Origin: Lachnospiraceae bacterium
GTDB taxonomy: Bacteria; Bacillota; Clostridia; Lachnospirales; Lachnospiraceae
Reading direction: 5' to 3'
DNA length: 37,125 bases
Assembly: GCA_026169045.1 (NCBI GenBank)
Contig: JAPFDH010000061.1
Location: forward strand, 1 to 37,125
This document shows, one piece after another, positions 8,812 to 16,456 of this stretch (positions are counted from its first letter, which is position 1; every line of letters starts with the position of its first letter). The notes under the pieces are model-generated. The model made no database searches, was not told the origin of the DNA, and was given only the letters and a program-made list of their open reading frames with translations. Both the position numbers and the translations under genes were made by a program.

Positions 8812-10806
8812 TTATTTGTCTTTTTCAATTTCATCCAAATGCTGCTTTAATTCCCTCATTTTATCACGGAGTTCTGCCGCTGCTTCAAAATTCAACTCTG
8901 CTGCCGCCTGCTGCATTCGTTTTGTCACATCTTTAATCAACTTATTCAATTCTTTCACACTCATGGATTCCGGATCTTTTTCCAATTTTGCGGTAGCTTC
9001 TTCAGCCGCTTTTGAAATACTGATCAGATCACGAACTGCCTTCTTAATTGTTTTCGGAGTAATACCATGTTCCTTATTATATGCCTCCTGTATTTTCCGT
9101 CGGCGCTCCGTCTCCTCAATGGCTTTTTTCATAGAATCCGTTATCGTATCCGCATACATAATGACATGCCCCTCTGCGTTACGTGCTGCACGTCCCACTG
9201 TCTGAATCAGAGATGTCTCAGAGCGAAGGAACCCTTCTTTATCCGCATCCAAAATCGCCACTAAAGCAATTTCAGGAATATCCAAGCCTTCTCTTAACAG
9301 ATTGATTCCGATTAACACGTCAAATCGATCCAATCGCATATCCCGAATGATTTCCGCACGTTCCAGAGTATCAATATCCGAATGCAGATATTTGACACGG
9401 ATTCCAACTTCTCTCATATAATCTGTCAGATCTTCTGCCATACGTTTCGTAAGTGTCGTAATCAGTACTTTATTCTTTTTTTCTGTTGTTTTATTTACTT
9501 CTCCGATTAAATCATCTATCTGTCCTTCCACAGGGCGAACCTCGATCTTAGGATCCAAAAGTCCCGTAGGACGGATAACCTGTTCTGTTCGCATCATCTC
9601 ATGTTCTGTCTCATAGACATTAGGTGTCGCGGATACAAACATCATCTGATCAATTTTTGACTCAAATTCACTGAAATTCAATGGCCGATTATCCAGCGCA
9701 GACGGCAAACGGAAACCATAATCCACCAATGTGGTCTTTCTGGAACGGTCTCCGGCAAACATGCCTCTGACCTGGGGAATTGTAATATGAGATTCATCCA
9801 CAATAATCAGGAAATCATCGGGAAAATAATCAATTAATGTATGGGGAGGCTGACCCGGTTCCAGACCTGCCAAATGGCGGGAATAATTTTCTATCCCGGA
9901 ACAGAACCCCGTCTCCTTCATCATCTCGATATCAAAATTTGTCCGTTCAGAAATTCGTTGTGCTTCCAGTAGTTTATCTTCACTTTTAAAATATGCCACT
10001 CGTTCTTTTAGTTCCTCTTCGATCGCTTTTGTGGCCTTAAGCATCTTTTCCCGATCTACTACATAGTGGGAAGCCGGGAAAATAGCCACGTGCTCCAAAC
10101 GGCATCTCACCTCTCCTGTTAAGGGATCAAATTCGGTAATTCGATCCACTTCATCTCCAAAAAATTCTACGCGAACTGCCTTATCTCCCCAATCTGCGGG
10201 AAAAATTTCCAAAACATCTCCCCGCACCCGGAATGTTCCGCGATGGAAGTCCATATCATTTCTTGTATACTGGATCTCAATTAATTTATGGATCGCTTCA
10301 TCCCGGTCTTTTATCATTCCGGGACGCAATGACAGCACCATATTCTTATAATCCACCGGGCTGCCCAAACCATAAATACAGGATACAGAGGCAATCACAA
10401 TCACATCTTTTCGCTCTGCCAGAGCTGATGTTGCTGAAAGACGCAGCTTATCAATTTCATCATTGACAGCAGAATCTTTTTCAATATACGTATCTGTAGA
10501 AGGGACATATGCTTCCGGCTGATAATAGTCATAATAGGACACAAAATACTCCACTGCATTATGGGGAAAAAATTCCTTAAATTCACTGTACAACTGACCT
10601 GCTAATGTTTTATTATGCGCTATAATTAACGTAGGTTTGTTTAATTGCTGAATAACATTGGCCATCGTAAATGTTTTTCCGGAACCAGTTACTCCCAAAA
10701 GAGTCTGAAACTGATTTCCCTTTTTGAATCCCTCTACCAACTCTGCAATCGCTTTAGGCTGATCTCCCGTGGGGCGATACTCAGATACTAATTCAAAATG
10801 ATCCAT
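8812..10806 (-). CDS. uvrB: Excinuclease ABC subunit B
   Basis: The damage-verifying helicase-like subunit of UvrABC; 664 residues, normal length. It has Walker A GVTGSGKT (38-45), the damage-probing beta-hairpin region around [12 protein letters not shown], the DESH box, helicase motif VI (QTVGRAARN) and a C-terminal UVR coiled-coil that contacts UvrC. AAGGA lies eight bases before the ATG. It is the first gene of the operon with uvrA, 13 bp apart. A LexA box about 175 bp upstream points to SOS induction. Confidence 0.97.
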   Translation of the reverse strand: MDHFELVSEYRPTGDQPKAIAELVEGFKKGNQFQTLLGVTGSGKTFTMANVIQQLNKPTLIIAHNKTLAGQLYSEFKEFFPHNAVEYFVSYYDYYQPEAYVPSTDTYIEKDSAVNDEIDKLRLSATSALAERKDVIVIASVSCIYGLGSPVDYKNMVLSLRPGMIKDRDEAIHKLIEIQYTRNDMDFHRGTFRVRGDVLEIFPADWGDKAVRVEFFGDEVDRITEFDPLTGEVRCRLEHVAIFPASHYVVDREKMLKATKAIEEELKERVAYFKSEDKLLEAQRISERTNFDIEMMKETGFCSGIENYSRHLAGLEPGQPPHTLIDYFPDDFLIIVDESHITIPQVRGMFAGDRSRKTTLVDYGFRLPSALDNRPLNFSEFESKIDQMMFVSATPNVYETEHEMMRTEQVIRPTGLLDPKIEVRPVEGQIDDLIGEVNKTTEKKNKVLITTLTKRMAEDLTDYMREVGIRVKYLHSDIDTLERAEIIRDMRLDRFDVLIGINLLREGLDIPEIALVAILDADKEGFLRSETSLIQTVGRAARNAEGHVIMYADTITDSMKKAIEETERRRKIQEAYNKEHGITPKTIKKAVRDLISISKAAEEATAKLEKDPESMSVKELNKLIKDVTKRMQQAAAELNFEAAAELRDKMRELKQHLDEIEKDK

Positions 10807-10942
10807 CTTGACATCCTTTCCATAACTCTATTATCGATTTCCCGATACACCACTGAATACTTCAAATAACATGATGCATCAATCGGTCGTCTCATGTTTA
10901 TTTATCAAACCTTTCAGTCAATATTACTTCATATCTTTTAGA

Positions 10943-10971
10943 AGTATATCACACCAGAAAAGAAAAGTATA
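10943..10971 (-). promoter_or_regulatory. Candidate promoters of uvrBA
   Basis: Two TATACT -10 boxes are visible on the minus strand: 10943-10948 with an extended TG, and 10966-10971. The second would place its -35 inside the LexA box. Neither has a good TTGACA, so which one is used cannot be settled by eye. Confidence 0.45.
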
Positions 10972-10979
10972 GAAAAATC

Positions 10980-10993
10980 GGAACATTTGTTCT
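10980..10993 (-). promoter_or_regulatory. LexA (DinR) box of the uvrBA operon
   Basis: The minus-strand sequence AGAACAAATGTTCC agrees at 13 of 14 positions with the B. subtilis/Bacillota LexA consensus CGAACRNRYGTTYC; only the first base differs. It contains the perfect half-sites GAAC and GTTC separated by four bases, and sits at the promoter region of a known SOS operon. Binding is inferred. Confidence 0.75.
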
Positions 10994-11074
10994 GTTTTCT
11001 TTTATACATTTTCCTTTTGCCATTTATTTTCATTCTATCCAGTCCGCCGACAGACAAACACAAAACTTGGCAAA

Positions 11075-11187
11075 ATATGTGTAACAGTTCAGCCATAGGG
11101 CTGTAAATGAGTAAAACAGTGGCGATAGCCACAATAAGCACGCAGTGCGGTTTTACGAATGGCGCGGGCTGTAACTGTTACACATAT
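11075..11187. repeat. 113-bp palindromic cloverleaf-like element
   Basis: Outer arms are nearly perfect inverted repeats: ATATGTGTAACAGTT (11075-11089) against AACTGTTACACATAT (11173-11187). Nested inside are GTAAAAC (11111-11117) with GTTTTAC (11150-11156) and three small hairpins: CAGCC/GGCTG (11090-11103), GTGGC/GCCAC (11119-11132) and GCAC/GTGC (11138-11148). The whole can fold like a cloverleaf on either strand. It is much more GC-rich than its surroundings. It looks like a small mobile or REP-like element; no second copy is in the window. Confidence 0.7.
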
Positions 11188-11231
11188 GTCCCCCAACTAA
11201 ATTCATTCTGCATTTCTTCTGAAATGAGTTC

Positions 11232-11278
11232 AAAAAAGCACATAGCAAAGGCGCTGCGGAAATTCTGCAACGCCCTTT
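11232..11278 (-). terminator. Possible terminator of the carboxylesterase gene
   Basis: An 8-bp stem with one G-U pair (11250-11257 with 11267-11274), extendable by three A-T pairs past a bulge, lies about 20 bases after the stop. The six-T run on the minus strand (11232-11237) is about ten bases further on, so termination efficiency is doubtful. Confidence 0.4.
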
Positions 11279-11295
11279 CTAAATAAAACCACATT

Positions 11296-12852
11296 CTAAT
11301 GTTGTACATCCTGATCTTTGATTTCTTCTCTTAAACAAACCGGCGGAAGAATACTGTCAATCAGCTCATATAATGTATCGTCATAACAATTGCGCACTTC
11401 ACATTTCTGATCGAACACCATCGTAGGTTCCTCATTCTCCGTCACGCTCTTCCATTCCGGCAGATCCACACATTCCGGTTTTCCCGTTCTGGCAAACGAT
11501 GTCCAGGCATTGCAAATTTGTTCCTGCAATTTTTCACTGATTCCCGGAATACTGCAAACCTCCACCTTATCTATATTATAAAAGAAAAACGGAATATCGG
11601 CACAATGCCATGCCGTCTTTCCATAGTAAAGTGGAAATTCTAAAACAAAGTTATATAAAAAGGTTCCGCTCTTCCCCTTTTTTGCATGAAGCTTCGCCAA
11701 ACGTTTGGATGGCTGACGCATAATCCGATCCAGAGAAAGAAGATCCAGTACATGTTTCTCCGGATACGTTTTTCGGAAACAATCTGCAACCTCTGAAGCA
11801 CGTTTTCCATATACCTGTTCCAGCCTATGCATGATCTCTGACTCAGACAATTTTGTTTTATCATATTCCATGGGTCGGAAAGAAAATTCACCAAATACAG
11901 AACCAATCATCATGGGAATATCATATGCATGCTCCCGAAATCCGTAATCCAGCGGATTTCCTTTATAATAATTGTTTACCAAAGGTGTACCTCCAATGTA
12001 CCCACCTTCTTTTGCCACTATCGGACTGACTTTTTCATAAGCCTGCACCAGTTTTGCATATGGAATCGTTTCTAACGCTTCTACTTCATCTTCTTTCAGA
12101 TTCAGTTCTTTCAACAACGCGCTGACAATTTTTCTTCCATCTCCGGTACTGGAAGGGAGAATCTCTTTGCATCCCACACCGCTCATAATCAACACCTTGT
12201 GAAACAATCCATCTGCTGCTTCTATCTGCATCAAATCTGCTGCTTTCATTCCGCCGCCGGATTGTCCAAAAATAGTGACATTATCCGGATCTCCACCAAA
12301 CACATCTATGTTTTCGTGAATCCACTCCAATGCTGCCACAATATCGGCATGACCCGCATTTCCGGAATTTTCATATTTTTTATTATAACAGGATAGATCC
12401 AGATACCCCAAAATATTCAATCGATGATTAATGGAAACGACCACTGCATCCGCAAATCTGCAAAGATTTGCTCCATCATATGCTACCTGCTCAATGGAAG
12501 ATCCTGCCTGATACCCTCCGCCATGCAACCACACCAGTACCGGTTTTTTCATTTCTTTTTGTAATGAAGTTGTCCAGATATTTAAGTTCTGACAATGCTC
12601 ATCCTGGGGCCAATAACGATGGGGGACGAACAATTCTCCTTTCGGTGTTTCCTGATTCATAAGAGGACAGACAAAACCATAGGATGTGGCATCCATTACG
12701 CCCTCCCACACCATTTTTTCAGGCATCTGAAACCGTTTCGCATATGCATATGGCACACCTTTGAATATATATTCTCCGTCATAAAAATAACCTTTCAGTT
12801 TGCCGGAAGTCGTCTCAATCACCGGAACATCATCATAACAAAATGTTTTCAA
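11296..12852 (-). CDS. Type-B carboxylesterase (para-nitrobenzyl esterase family)
   Basis: A 518-residue alpha/beta-hydrolase of the carboxylesterase type B family, expected to be cytoplasmic as no signal peptide is present. The oxyanion-hole HGGG is at 110-113, the nucleophile Ser198 is in FGQSGGG, and the acid and base are probably Glu322 (SVFGEFSF) and His416 (TAWHCADI). The natural substrate is unknown. The start appears to be TTG: the codon before it is a stop in frame, no other start lies nearby, and GGAAGGG stands about seven bases upstream. It is 66 bp after glycerol dehydrogenase and may be co-transcribed with it; only a small six-bp GAAA-loop hairpin (12897-12912) is in the gap. Confidence 0.9.
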   Translation of the reverse strand: MKTFCYDDVPVIETTSGKLKGYFYDGEYIFKGVPYAYAKRFQMPEKMVWEGVMDATSYGFVCPLMNQETPKGELFVPHRYWPQDEHCQNLNIWTTSLQKEMKKPVLVWLHGGGYQAGSSIEQVAYDGANLCRFADAVVVSINHRLNILGYLDLSCYNKKYENSGNAGHADIVAALEWIHENIDVFGGDPDNVTIFGQSGGGMKAADLMQIEAADGLFHKVLIMSGVGCKEILPSSTGDGRKIVSALLKELNLKEDEVEALETIPYAKLVQAYEKVSPIVAKEGGYIGGTPLVNNYYKGNPLDYGFREHAYDIPMMIGSVFGEFSFRPMEYDKTKLSESEIMHRLEQVYGKRASEVADCFRKTYPEKHVLDLLSLDRIMRQPSKRLAKLHAKKGKSGTFLYNFVLEFPLYYGKTAWHCADIPFFFYNIDKVEVCSIPGISEKLQEQICNAWTSFARTGKPECVDLPEWKSVTENEEPTMVFDQKCEVRNCYDDTLYELIDSILPPVCLREEIKDQDVQH

Positions 12853-12918
12853 CTAACATCCCTTCCTTTCTTTTCCACAAACCGAAACACAAATCCCCTG
12901 TTTTTCAACAGGAAATGA

Positions 12919-14016
12919 TTATTCTCCAAGAAAATATCTGCCATATCCATCTGCTGCTTTAATGGCCGCTGCCACTTTTTCCGGTGTCACTTCAAACGGC
13001 ATATTGTGAAGTGTATCCGTTTCGGCACATGCGGCAGTGGCTACTGCCATAATCTTCTCATCCGTCACTTCTTTGATTCCCAGTTCTTCCAGAGTCACTG
13101 GCAATCCTACTTCAATACAAAAATCAATGATCTCTTCCAGATCATCCGCCGAAACGTTTTCCAATACCAGCTGTGTAATTGTACCAAATGCAACTTTTTC
13201 TCCATGGTACATGGAGTGGCATTCTTCCAATACCGTAAATCCGTTATGAATTGCATGTGCTCCTGCCAATCCGCCGCTTTCAAATCCCAAACCGGAAAGA
13301 AGGGTATTTGCCTCAATTACTTTTTCCACTGCCTCTGTACAGGCACCGGCTTCCAAAGCAATTTTTGCTTTTAATCCCTCTTCCATCAATGTATCAAAAC
13401 ACAGTTCTGCCAAAGCCATAGCAGCACCTGTTATCTTACCTCCGGCACATGTCGAGGCATCCGACCGCTGGCAGGCCCGTGCCTCAAAATAAGTTGCCAA
13501 TGCATCTCCCATACCTGCTACGGTAAGGCGAACCGGAGATTTTACAATAATATCTGTATCCATCAGAACGAGATTCGGATTGGATGGCAGAAAAAGGTAT
13601 TCTTCAAATACACCATCATCTGTATAGATAACAGAGAGGGCACTGCACGGAGCATCAGTAGAAGCAATGGTAGGACAAATCACCACCGGAACCTTTTGAT
13701 AAAAAGCTACTGCTTTCGCTGTATCAAAAATTTTTCCGCCTCCAATACCGATTACCAGATCACATTCCTGTTCTTTCATTACATCCGTCAGACGATTAAT
13801 TTCCGTTTTACTGCATTCTCCCTGGAAATAATCAAATACCGGTGTGCAGTCTTTTCCAGCAAAACTTTCCTCAATCTCTTTTCCAATTCGCTTATACCCG
13901 CCCTGGCTAATCAAAATCAATGCCCGTTTTCCATAACCGGACGCGTATTCTCCTATTTTTTTCATTTCCCCTGCTCCCTGGATATATTTTCCAGGACTGA
14001 TCAATACTTTTGCCAT
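12919..14016 (-). CDS. gldA: Glycerol dehydrogenase (iron/zinc-containing alcohol dehydrogenase family)
   Basis: NAD-dependent oxidation of glycerol to dihydroxyacetone, or the reverse reaction. The 365-residue product has the family's typical length. The dinucleotide motif GIGGGKIFDTAKA is followed by the glycerol-dehydrogenase-like CPTIASTDAPCS, and metal ligands are expected at the Asp of MGDALATYFEAR and at histidines in AGAHAIHNGF and HSMYHGEKV. I chose the ATG at 14016 (MAKVLISPGKYIQG), which is preceded by GGAGG at a normal distance; in-frame codons further upstream run through the gene's own promoter. Related family members reduce other small carbonyls, so glycerol is likely but not proven. 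Confidence 0.9.
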   Translation of the reverse strand: MAKVLISPGKYIQGAGEMKKIGEYASGYGKRALILISQGGYKRIGKEIEESFAGKDCTPVFDYFQGECSKTEINRLTDVMKEQECDLVIGIGGGKIFDTAKAVAFYQKVPVVICPTIASTDAPCSALSVIYTDDGVFEEYLFLPSNPNLVLMDTDIIVKSPVRLTVAGMGDALATYFEARACQRSDASTCAGGKITGAAMALAELCFDTLMEEGLKAKIALEAGACTEAVEKVIEANTLLSGLGFESGGLAGAHAIHNGFTVLEECHSMYHGEKVAFGTITQLVLENVSADDLEEIIDFCIEVGLPVTLEELGIKEVTDEKIMAVATAACAETDTLHNMPFEVTPEKVAAAIKAADGYGRYFLGE

Positions 14017-14056
14017 TTTGCTTTCCTCCATAAATATTACTACATGTGACACTTCC

Positions 14057-14085
14057 ATTATATCCCATCCCCATTGGGTTCTCAA
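14057..14085 (-). promoter_or_regulatory. Sigma-A promoter of gldA
   Basis: TTGAGA (14080-14085), 17-bp spacer, TATAAT (14057-14062) on the minus strand, about 40 bases before the gldA start and just after the htrA stop. A strong match. Confidence 0.8.
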
Positions 14086-14113
14086 GCATTTACTGGCATA
14101 AATATACTTCCTT

Positions 14114-15454
14114 CTATGCAATCTGTCCGGAGGATGAATTTCCTCCCAATGTTATCGAAATGGTTGTCTGTGTATATGTCATATTATTGGAATCCGGCTT
14201 ATATACTGTCATATCCACTGTCTCACCCGCAGAATAATAAGACAATATTTCTTTTAATTCGGAAGTTGACGTTACGGTTTTTCCATCAAACGCGGTAATA
14301 ATCATTCCCGTCGTCATTCCGGCCTGACTGGCAGCTCCTGCCTCCGTTACTTCTACCACATAAACCCCTTGCGGAACACCATATGCTTCTGCCATCTGAC
14401 TCGTCACATCCTGACATTTAATGTCCAACGTTCCTTGGTTTTCCTCTGACTGCTTTGTTCTGGTTGTCTCATTCATCAGACCTTCAATAATATCATAAAC
14501 TCTGGAAATCGGAATCGCATATCCCATACCTTCCACCTCGGTAGAAGCCAATTTTGCTGAATTAATTCCGATCAACTCTCCGTTCATATTAAGCAATGCT
14601 CCGCCGCTGTTACCCGGATTAATGGCAGCATCTGTCTGAATATAGGTATTGGATTCGGTATTTGTGTCACCACTCTGTGTACTGGTGCTAATTACACGAT
14701 CTGTCGCACTGACAATCCCCGTCGTTACAGACTGCCCATATCCCAGTGCATTTCCAATAGCTACCACCTGTTCTCCCACTTTTAAGTCATCCGAATTTCC
14801 AACAACAGCTACTGATATCTTTGACATCGTATCTTCGGAAATATTTTCCAATGGAACAGCAATAACTGCCAGGTCATTGGCGGCATCCGTTCCTTTCATA
14901 TTTGCTTCATATACCTGATTATCAACAAAGCTTACTGTCAATGTATCTGCACCATCTATGACATGATTATTGGTCACAATCAACAGTTCTTCATCATTTT
15001 TTCCTATAATAATACCGGAACCACAACTTTCTGTTTCTTCCATTTGCGGCTGCTGGAAACTGTATCCAAAAGTTTGGAAATAATTCTGAACTTCCTGAAC
15101 GGATTTATTGGTAATGGATACAATGGAAGGCATCGCTGCCTCGGCAATAGCCGAAACATCCAAAGGTCCCGTTTCCCTTTGTGTAGTATCGGTTGATACC
15201 GTATTGGTATTTAACAGATGTGTCGTTTGTTTATCATTTTCCTCCTGTGATGCCGTTGAATTCTGATTTTCCCCACTCAGATACATTACACCCTGAAAGG
15301 TTCCGGCAGCCACGGTTCCAAACAATACTGCACTCAATGTCAGTGCGCCCATTTTCTTCAAAAATTTTTTTCCTCTTCCGCCATTCTTTCTTCTGTTTCC
15401 TCTGTTTTCATGCTCTCTATTTTCTTCCAAATGATTTTCTCTAAATTCTAACAT
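14114..15454 (-). CDS. htrA: HtrA/DegP-like membrane-anchored serine protease with PDZ domain
   Basis: Envelope quality-control protease of 446 residues. The basic cytoplasmic N-terminus is followed by one transmembrane segment (about 35-60), a Ser/Thr/Asn-rich linker, a trypsin-like domain and a C-terminal PDZ domain (about 345-430). The catalytic triad is His164 (TNNHVID), Asp194 (ANDLAVIAV) and Ser283 (NPGNSGGALL). AAGGA lies at a normal distance before the ATG. A candidate -10 TATACT (15511-15516) and a set of evenly spaced TGTGAAA repeats lie just upstream, suggesting control by a response regulator, as HtrA genes in Bacillus are controlled by CssRS. The gene ends before the gldA promoter with no clear terminator. 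Confidence 0.95.
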   Translation of the reverse strand: MLEFRENHLEENREHENRGNRRKNGGRGKKFLKKMGALTLSAVLFGTVAAGTFQGVMYLSGENQNSTASQEENDKQTTHLLNTNTVSTDTTQRETGPLDVSAIAEAAMPSIVSITNKSVQEVQNYFQTFGYSFQQPQMEETESCGSGIIIGKNDEELLIVTNNHVIDGADTLTVSFVDNQVYEANMKGTDAANDLAVIAVPLENISEDTMSKISVAVVGNSDDLKVGEQVVAIGNALGYGQSVTTGIVSATDRVISTSTQSGDTNTESNTYIQTDAAINPGNSGGALLNMNGELIGINSAKLASTEVEGMGYAIPISRVYDIIEGLMNETTRTKQSEENQGTLDIKCQDVTSQMAEAYGVPQGVYVVEVTEAGAASQAGMTTGMIITAFDGKTVTSTSELKEILSYYSAGETVDMTVYKPDSNNMTYTQTTISITLGGNSSSGQIA

Positions 15455-15510
15455 AGGATCATCCTTCCTTTCTATTCGGATTCTCTGTTTCTTTTTTATT
15501 TACGCTTTGA

Positions 15511-15576
15511 AGTATAAAGAAAATCTGTGAAAGAAAATTTATGAATATGTGAAAAAAAAAACATCAAACTGTGAAA
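15511..15576 (-). promoter_or_regulatory. htrA promoter with three TGTGAAA repeats at 22-bp pitch
   Basis: TGTGAAA occurs at 15526, 15548 and 15570, exactly 22 bp apart, with weaker TATGAAT (15540) and CATCAAA (15562) copies between. A -10 TATACT is at 15511-15516 on the minus strand. Two-helical-turn spacing upstream of a promoter is what direct-repeat OmpR/PhoB-type regulators use. The last repeat overlaps the T tract of the upstream terminator, so part of the pattern may be shared with it. Confidence 0.5.
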
Positions 15577-15617
15577 AAAAAATGGACTGAAATCCCCTTT
15601 ATTGGTTATCCCAGTCC
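15574..15617 (-). terminator. Terminator of the histidine phosphatase gene
   Basis: On the minus strand GGACTG (15612-15617) pairs with CAGTCC (15584-15589) and is followed after one base by nine T (15574-15582). The 5' arm lies inside the last codons of the gene. The loop is long but the T tract is clear. Confidence 0.7.
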
Positions 15618-16234
15618 TCCTTGTTATAAAAAATTTTACCGTCCTCTACCACTGTAAATGTCTCATCCTTTACATCCACTATGGTAACGGCACAATTATC
15701 AAGCAATTTGCCCATCCAAAAATTTTCTATACTTTCTTTTCTAACATTATTCATAATTCCCCGCATAGCAGCTCCATGGGTCGAAATTAAAAGAGTTTTA
15801 TCCTTCCACTCGGGCATATGAATCAAATCATTCAGAAACGTGCCGGTTCTCTCACAGAGATGCTCCAACGTCTCCCCACCAGGCAATGGTTCATACTTTT
15901 CCGGATGACAGAAAAAATTTTCAAATACAGAAACATAGTTTCCATTCTTATCATCCCGTGCCCGCATACCTTCCCCTTCACCAAAACCCAGCTCGGCAAT
16001 TCTATCATCTTCGATAAACGGTATCTTCCGTTTTCCTACTATAATCCGTGCCGTTTCCTTTGCCCTCATTAAAGGACTGGTATACACTGCAGCAAACGGA
16101 ATATTTTGCAGTTTTTCCGCGGTCACCTGAGCCAATTTCCTTCCTTTTTCATTAAGAGGAATATCCACTCTTCCCTGTATTTTTTTTTCTTTATTCCAAT
16201 CGGTTTCACCATGACGCATAATATAGAGTCTCAT
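15599..16234 (-). CDS. Histidine phosphatase family protein (phosphoglycerate mutase-like)
   Basis: The 211-residue product has the phosphohistidine motif MRHGETDWN (RHGE at 7-10) with the catalytic His8, a conserved arginine region YTSPLMRAKETA, an acceptor-side Glu around the GGE in PLPGGETLEHL, and a second histidine in LISTHGAAMRG. This is the small bacterial family of phosphatases/cofactor-dependent mutases, which includes GpmB- and CobC-like enzymes. cobT is about 2.4 kb away but in another operon, so a CobC role is only a possibility. GAGGGG lies about ten bases before the ATG. It is monocistronic with its own promoter and terminator. Confidence 0.88.
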   Translation of the reverse strand: MRLYIMRHGETDWNKEKKIQGRVDIPLNEKGRKLAQVTAEKLQNIPFAAVYTSPLMRAKETARIIVGKRKIPFIEDDRIAELGFGEGEGMRARDDKNGNYVSVFENFFCHPEKYEPLPGGETLEHLCERTGTFLNDLIHMPEWKDKTLLISTHGAAMRGIMNNVRKESIENFWMGKLLDNCAVTIVDVKDETFTVVEDGKIFYNKEDWDNQ

Positions 16235-16286
16235 GAATCACAATCCCCTCTTTCTTTTTCTCCATAAATGCCGACTCATGATGCTT

Positions 16287-16315
16287 ATTATAGAATACTA
16301 GATATGGAAAAGCAA
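16287..16315 (-). promoter_or_regulatory. Sigma-A promoter of the histidine phosphatase gene
   Basis: TTGCTT (16310-16315), 17-bp spacer, TATAAT (16287-16292) on the minus strand. It is divergent from the fabV promoter. Confidence 0.75.
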
Positions 16316-16365
16316 TGACTGAAAACGACAAAAATGAAAAACTAGGGGAATCCTTCAGAAATCCC

Positions 16366-16394
16366 TTGCTATCTTGAGAAAACTCTGTTAGAAT
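16366..16394 (+). promoter_or_regulatory. Sigma-A promoter of fabV
   Basis: TTGCTA (16366-16371), 17-bp spacer, TAGAAT (16389-16394). Transcription should start near 16401, inside the FabT-like palindrome. Confidence 0.65.
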
Positions 16395-16397
16395 AAC

Positions 16398-16410
16398 TTT
16401 GATAATCAAA
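16398..16410 (+). promoter_or_regulatory. FabT-like operator in front of fabV
   Basis: TTTGATAATCAAA is a perfect 13-bp palindrome. It matches the TTTGA-N3-TCAAA core recognised by FabT, the MarR-type repressor of fatty-acid synthesis in Bacillota. It lies directly after the -10 of the fabV promoter, where a bound repressor would block initiation. No fabT gene is in the window. Confidence 0.65.
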
Positions 16411-16456
16411 CAATTGCATCGCATTCGCATGCAAATGGAAAGGTATGGTTATAATT

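Larger units (their letters stand above)
10994..11295. other. Rest of the uvrB-esterase intergenic region
   Basis: This stretch belongs to a 489-bp gene-free gap (10807-11295). It holds the 113-bp palindromic element and a possible esterase terminator. A 67-codon minus-strand frame crossing the element (10938-11141) has no ribosome site and no recognisable product, so I do not call it. Confidence 0.6.

Noticed and set aside
10938-11141. 67-codon minus-strand reading frame upstream of uvrB
   Set aside because: It runs through the palindromic element and the LexA box, has no ribosome site and resembles no known protein.
14017-14121. In-frame extension of glycerol dehydrogenase
   Set aside because: It overlaps the gldA promoter and the end of htrA, and the family N-terminus starts at 14016 after a good ribosome site.
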